A stretch of DNA of 6,775 nucleotides, taken from assembly GCA_009783525.1 (NCBI GenBank), contig WRDG01000128.1, positions 1-6,775 on the forward strand, given 5' to 3'. The stretch comes from Defluviitaleaceae bacterium. Lineage in GTDB: Bacteria; Bacillota; Clostridia; Lachnospirales; WQUN01. Both the position numbers and the translations under genes were made by a program. Within the stretch, counting starts at the first letter, position 1; the number at the start of each line of letters is the position of its first letter. A model generated the notes under the pieces. The model worked only from the letters and a program-made list of their open reading frames with translations. It had not been told where the DNA came from and searched no databases. This document shows positions 5,016 through 6,775 of the stretch, in pieces.

Positions 5016-6209
5016 ATGAAGATATTGGTTTTAAACTGCGGCAGCTCGTCGCTAAAATATCAGCTTCTCAACATGGAAAACGAACAGCTTCTCGTCAAGG
5101 GCCTTTGCGAGCGCATCGGCATCGACGGCGTGCTCAAGCACGAGCGAAACGAAATAAAATACGAGGCCTCCATTGCAATGCCCGATCACAATGCCGCAGT
5201 AAAAATCGTGCTGGAAGCGCTGCTCGATAAAAACCACGGCGCGATAAGCTCCATCGACGAAATTCACGCCGTGGGCCACCGCGTCGTGCACGGCGGCGAA
5301 TTTTTTTCGGACTCAGTGCTTATCGACGACAAGGTCGAGGCGGCAATAGAAGCCTGCTGCGACGTCGCGCCCCTGCACAACCCGCCCAACCTCATAGGGA
5401 TCCGCGCTTGCAAAACCGTAATGCCGGGCAAGCCGCAGGTCGCGGTGTTCGATACGGCCTTCCACCAAACGATGCCAAAAAAAGCGTACCTTTACGCAAT
5501 CCCCTACGAGCTTTACGAGCAGCACAAGATCCGCAAATACGGTTTCCACGGAACAAGCCACAAATATGTTTCGATGCAGGCGGCAAAGCTGCTCGGCAAG
5601 CCATACGCTTCGTTAAAAATAATAACCTGCCACCTCGGCAACGGCGCGAGCATCTGCGCGGTAAACAAGGGTGCGTCGGCAGACACGTCAATGGGCTTCA
5701 CGCCGCTTGAAGGTCTCGCGATGGGCACGCGCAGCGGCAGCGTCGACCCGGCGGTTGTTGCGGCGCTAATAGACCGCGGCATTTGCCCGTCCGTACAGGC
5801 GGCAATCGACCTGCTTAACAAAAAAAGCGGCATGCTCGGCCTCTCCGGCGTATCGAGCGACTTCCGCGACATAGAGTCAGCAAAAAAAGACGGCAACGCC
5901 AGGGCGGAAACCGCGCTCGATGTCTTCTATTATAAAGTGGCCAAATACATAGGCGAATACGCAGCCGCCATGAACGGCGTAGACGCCGTGGTGTTTACCG
6001 CGGGACTCGGCGAAAACAGCATCGCCACCCGCGAGGCGATCTGCGGCTACCTCAGTTACCTCGGCGTCGAAGTGGACAGCGAAAAAAACAACTGCCGCGG
6101 CAAAGAAATCGATTTTTCAACCGAGTGCGCAAAGGTCCGCACGCTTGTGATCCCCACCAACGAAGAGCTCGTCATTGCGCGCGACACAAAAAGCGCTTTA
6201 CAAAAATAG
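5016..6209 (+). CDS. ackA: Acetate kinase
   Basis: Catalyses acetyl phosphate + ADP to acetate + ATP (EC 2.7.2.1), the energy-yielding end of the Pta-AckA pathway. The 397 residues are full length for the ASKHA-fold family. Visible motifs: MKILVLNCGSSSLKY at the start (N7), GHRVVHGG (R89), FDTAFH (D146), GFHGTSH (H178), the phosphate-binding HLGNG (206-210), GTRSG (R239), FTAGLGENS (327-335) and the metal-associated IPTNEE near 379-384. These correspond to the catalytic Asn, Arg, Asp, His, Arg and Glu of the M. thermophila enzyme. The ATG is fixed by the family N-terminus, but the bases before it (ACGGTAAATAAA) hold no good ribosome binding site, unlike every neighbour. It follows pta by 82 bp with no terminator between them. 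The end of the gene contains the rpmF -35 and part of its spacer. Confidence 0.98.
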   Translation: MKILVLNCGSSSLKYQLLNMENEQLLVKGLCERIGIDGVLKHERNEIKYEASIAMPDHNAAVKIVLEALLDKNHGAISSIDEIHAVGHRVVHGGEFFSDSVLIDDKVEAAIEACCDVAPLHNPPNLIGIRACKTVMPGKPQVAVFDTAFHQTMPKKAYLYAIPYELYEQHKIRKYGFHGTSHKYVSMQAAKLLGKPYASLKIITCHLGNGASICAVNKGASADTSMGFTPLEGLAMGTRSGSVDPAVVAALIDRGICPSVQAAIDLLNKKSGMLGLSGVSSDFRDIESAKKDGNARAETALDVFYYKVAKYIGEYAAAMNGVDAVVFTAGLGENSIATREAICGYLSYLGVEVDSEKNNCRGKEIDFSTECAKVRTLVIPTNEELVIARDTKSALQK

Positions 6210-6225
6210 ACAAATCCGTTACAAT
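6197..6225 (+). promoter_or_regulatory. Sigma-A promoter of rpmF, overlapping the ackA 3' end
   Basis: TTTACA (6197-6202), a 17-bp spacer and TACAAT (6220-6225) match the consensus at five of six positions in each hexamer. The -35 lies inside the last codons of ackA and the stop codon lies in the spacer. Transcription would start near 6232, about 23 nt before the rpmF ATG. Confidence 0.7.
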
Positions 6226-6228
6226 GCC

Positions 6229-6242
6229 GATTTGTACGAATC
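6229..6242. promoter_or_regulatory. Near-palindrome GATTTGTACGAATC in the rpmF leader
   Basis: This 14-bp sequence reads the same on both strands except for one mismatched pair. It lies at the predicted transcription start and ends directly before the rpmF ribosome binding site. Ten of 11 core bases match the motif in the pta leader (3922-3932). Confidence 0.35.
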
Positions 6243-6248
6243 GAGGTG
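6243..6248 (+). promoter_or_regulatory. Ribosome binding site that sets the rpmF start
   Basis: GAGGTG is followed by 6 nt and then ATG 6255. The longest frame would start at the GTG at 6246, but that codon is the end of this binding site, so the ATG is preferred. Confidence 0.8.
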
Positions 6249-6254
6249 AAAGAC

Positions 6255-6443
6255 ATGGGCGCAATCTGTCCAAAGGGAAAAATATCAAAAGCTCGCCGCG
6301 ACAAACGCCGCGCAAGTACATGGAAAATAGCCATGCCCAACCTCGCCGCATGCAGCAAGTGCGGCGAACTTATGAAACCGCACCGCGTATGCAAGTCCTG
6401 CGGCTCATATAACCGCAAGGAAGTAATTAAAAAAGCCGAATAA
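6255..6443 (+). CDS. rpmF: 50S ribosomal protein L32, zinc-ribbon form
   Basis: L32 is a small basic protein of the large ribosomal subunit. The 62 residues show the family core: PKGKISKARRDKRRA (6-20), then PNLAACSKCGELMKPHRVCKSCG (28-50), with a zinc-binding quartet C33, C36, C46 and C49. This is therefore the metal-binding version rather than the cysteine-free paralogue that some bacteria use in zinc shortage. The N-terminus MGAICPKGK differs from the common MAVPK(R/G)K by about two extra residues and a fifth cysteine. It starts 45 bp after ackA; the yceD/DUF177 gene that usually precedes rpmF is absent. With its own promoter upstream and a terminator immediately downstream it could form a single-gene transcript, with plsX (97 bp further on) reached by read-through or from a separate weak promoter. 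Confidence 0.95.
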   Translation: MGAICPKGKISKARRDKRRASTWKIAMPNLAACSKCGELMKPHRVCKSCGSYNRKEVIKKAE

Positions 6444-6444
6444 A

Positions 6445-6487
6445 AAAATACGGATAAAGAGGCCGCCCGTCTCTCTATCCGTATTTT
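6445..6487 (+). terminator. Intrinsic terminator after rpmF
   Basis: Two 17-nt arms (6445-6461 and 6471-6487) pair with one mismatch around the 9-nt loop GCCGCCCGT. The right arm ends in TTTT and is followed by TTATGTTTGTTT. It begins one base after the rpmF stop codon. Because the left arm starts in an A run, the structure would also work on the opposite strand. It may end rpmF transcripts or only reduce expression of plsX. Confidence 0.85.
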
Positions 6488-6540
6488 ATTATGTTTGTTT
6501 AATTCGGCAGCTGTAAAATTTTGTCCGAAAGGCGTTTCAT

Positions 6541-6775
6541 TTGGAAAAAACAGTAACTGCCGCCGTCGACGCGATGGGCGGCGACAACGCGCCCGAAGCC
6601 GTGATCGAAGGCGTCGGCCTCGCGTTAAAAAAACATTCCTGTCTTGATGTATTGCTTTCCGGCAATACAGAAACGATTGAAAATCTGCTGAGTAAATACG
6701 AAATCGACAAATCACGCATAAAAATTATCGACGCGCCTCAGGTTATAGGCTCGCACGAACAGCCCACGGCCGCAA
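6541..6775 (+). CDS. plsX: Phosphate acyltransferase PlsX, N-terminal part (cut by window edge)
   Basis: PlsX converts acyl-ACP and phosphate to acyl phosphate, the acyl donor for PlsY in bacterial phospholipid synthesis; it is a peripheral membrane enzyme. The visible 78 residues contain the hallmark AVDAMGGDNAPEA (8-20) and the segment APQVIGSHEQPTAA at the edge of the window. The start is TTG 6541: the frame is closed by TAA at 6514-6516, no ATG or GTG lies between, and AAAGG (6528-6532) is 8 nt upstream. The first ATG in frame lies inside the DAMGG motif and is too late. rpmF-plsX adjacency is a very common arrangement that supports the call. I see no convincing promoter between the terminator and this gene; TGTAAAAT at 6512-6519 is a weak -10 candidate without a -35. 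Confidence 0.95.
   Translation, partial: MEKTVTAAVDAMGGDNAPEAVIEGVGLALKKHSCLDVLLSGNTETIENLLSKYEIDKSRIKIIDAPQVIGSHEQPTAA

Noticed and set aside
6125..6412. Plus-strand 95-codon frame considered as the missing DUF177 protein
   Set aside because: It is out of frame with ackA and rpmF, is mostly read from their coding sequence, and lacks DUF177 features.
6490..6540. Independent plsX promoter
   Set aside because: TAAAAT at 6514-6519 has no acceptable -35 at the right distance, so it is mentioned only as a weak possibility.
6056..6715. Minus-strand frame of 219 codons across ackA end, rpmF and plsX
   Set aside because: It runs antisense through three recognisable genes and a terminator and has no recognisable domain.

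Overview
The window carries housekeeping genes from what looks like a low-to-mid G+C Gram-positive bacterium, most likely a fermentative member of the Clostridia. This rests on three things: the Firmicutes-type S12 with its roughly 13-residue internal extension, the S7, L32 and EF-G sequence styles, and strong AGGAGG-type ribosome binding sites. I see no mobile element, tRNA, rRNA or CRISPR array. Both edges cut through genes: tuf on the left and plsX on the right.

Left half, minus strand, read right to left: a str operon, rpsL (S12), rpsG (S7), fusA (EF-G), tuf (EF-Tu, first 166 residues only). It starts from a strong sigma-A promoter just upstream of rpsL, with neither rpoB/rpoC nor an L7Ae-like gene in front. 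rpsL and rpsG are separated by an unusually long 183-bp spacer with two inverted repeats. tuf probably also has its own extended -10 promoter in the 93-bp gap after fusA. The longest reading frames of rpsG and fusA overstate the proteins: ribosome binding sites and family N-termini place both starts at internal GTG codons (3173 and 2670).

Right half, plus strand: pta (phosphotransacetylase) and ackA (acetate kinase) form the substrate-level ATP pathway acetyl-CoA to acetyl phosphate to acetate. They are followed by rpmF (L32, zinc-ribbon form) and plsX (phospholipid synthesis, TTG start). pta has its own promoter back to back with the rpsL promoter. rpmF has its own promoter overlapping the end of ackA and is followed by an intrinsic terminator, so it may be a single-gene unit. 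The yceD (DUF177) gene that usually precedes rpmF is missing.

I found no new multi-gene system. The observations most worth checking are: an S12 with substitutions at several classical streptomycin/fidelity positions; a near-identical palindromic motif in the pta and rpmF leaders; a compact divergent promoter region joining the translation and acetate operons; and a three-repeat Met-Lys mini-ORF in the rpsL leader.
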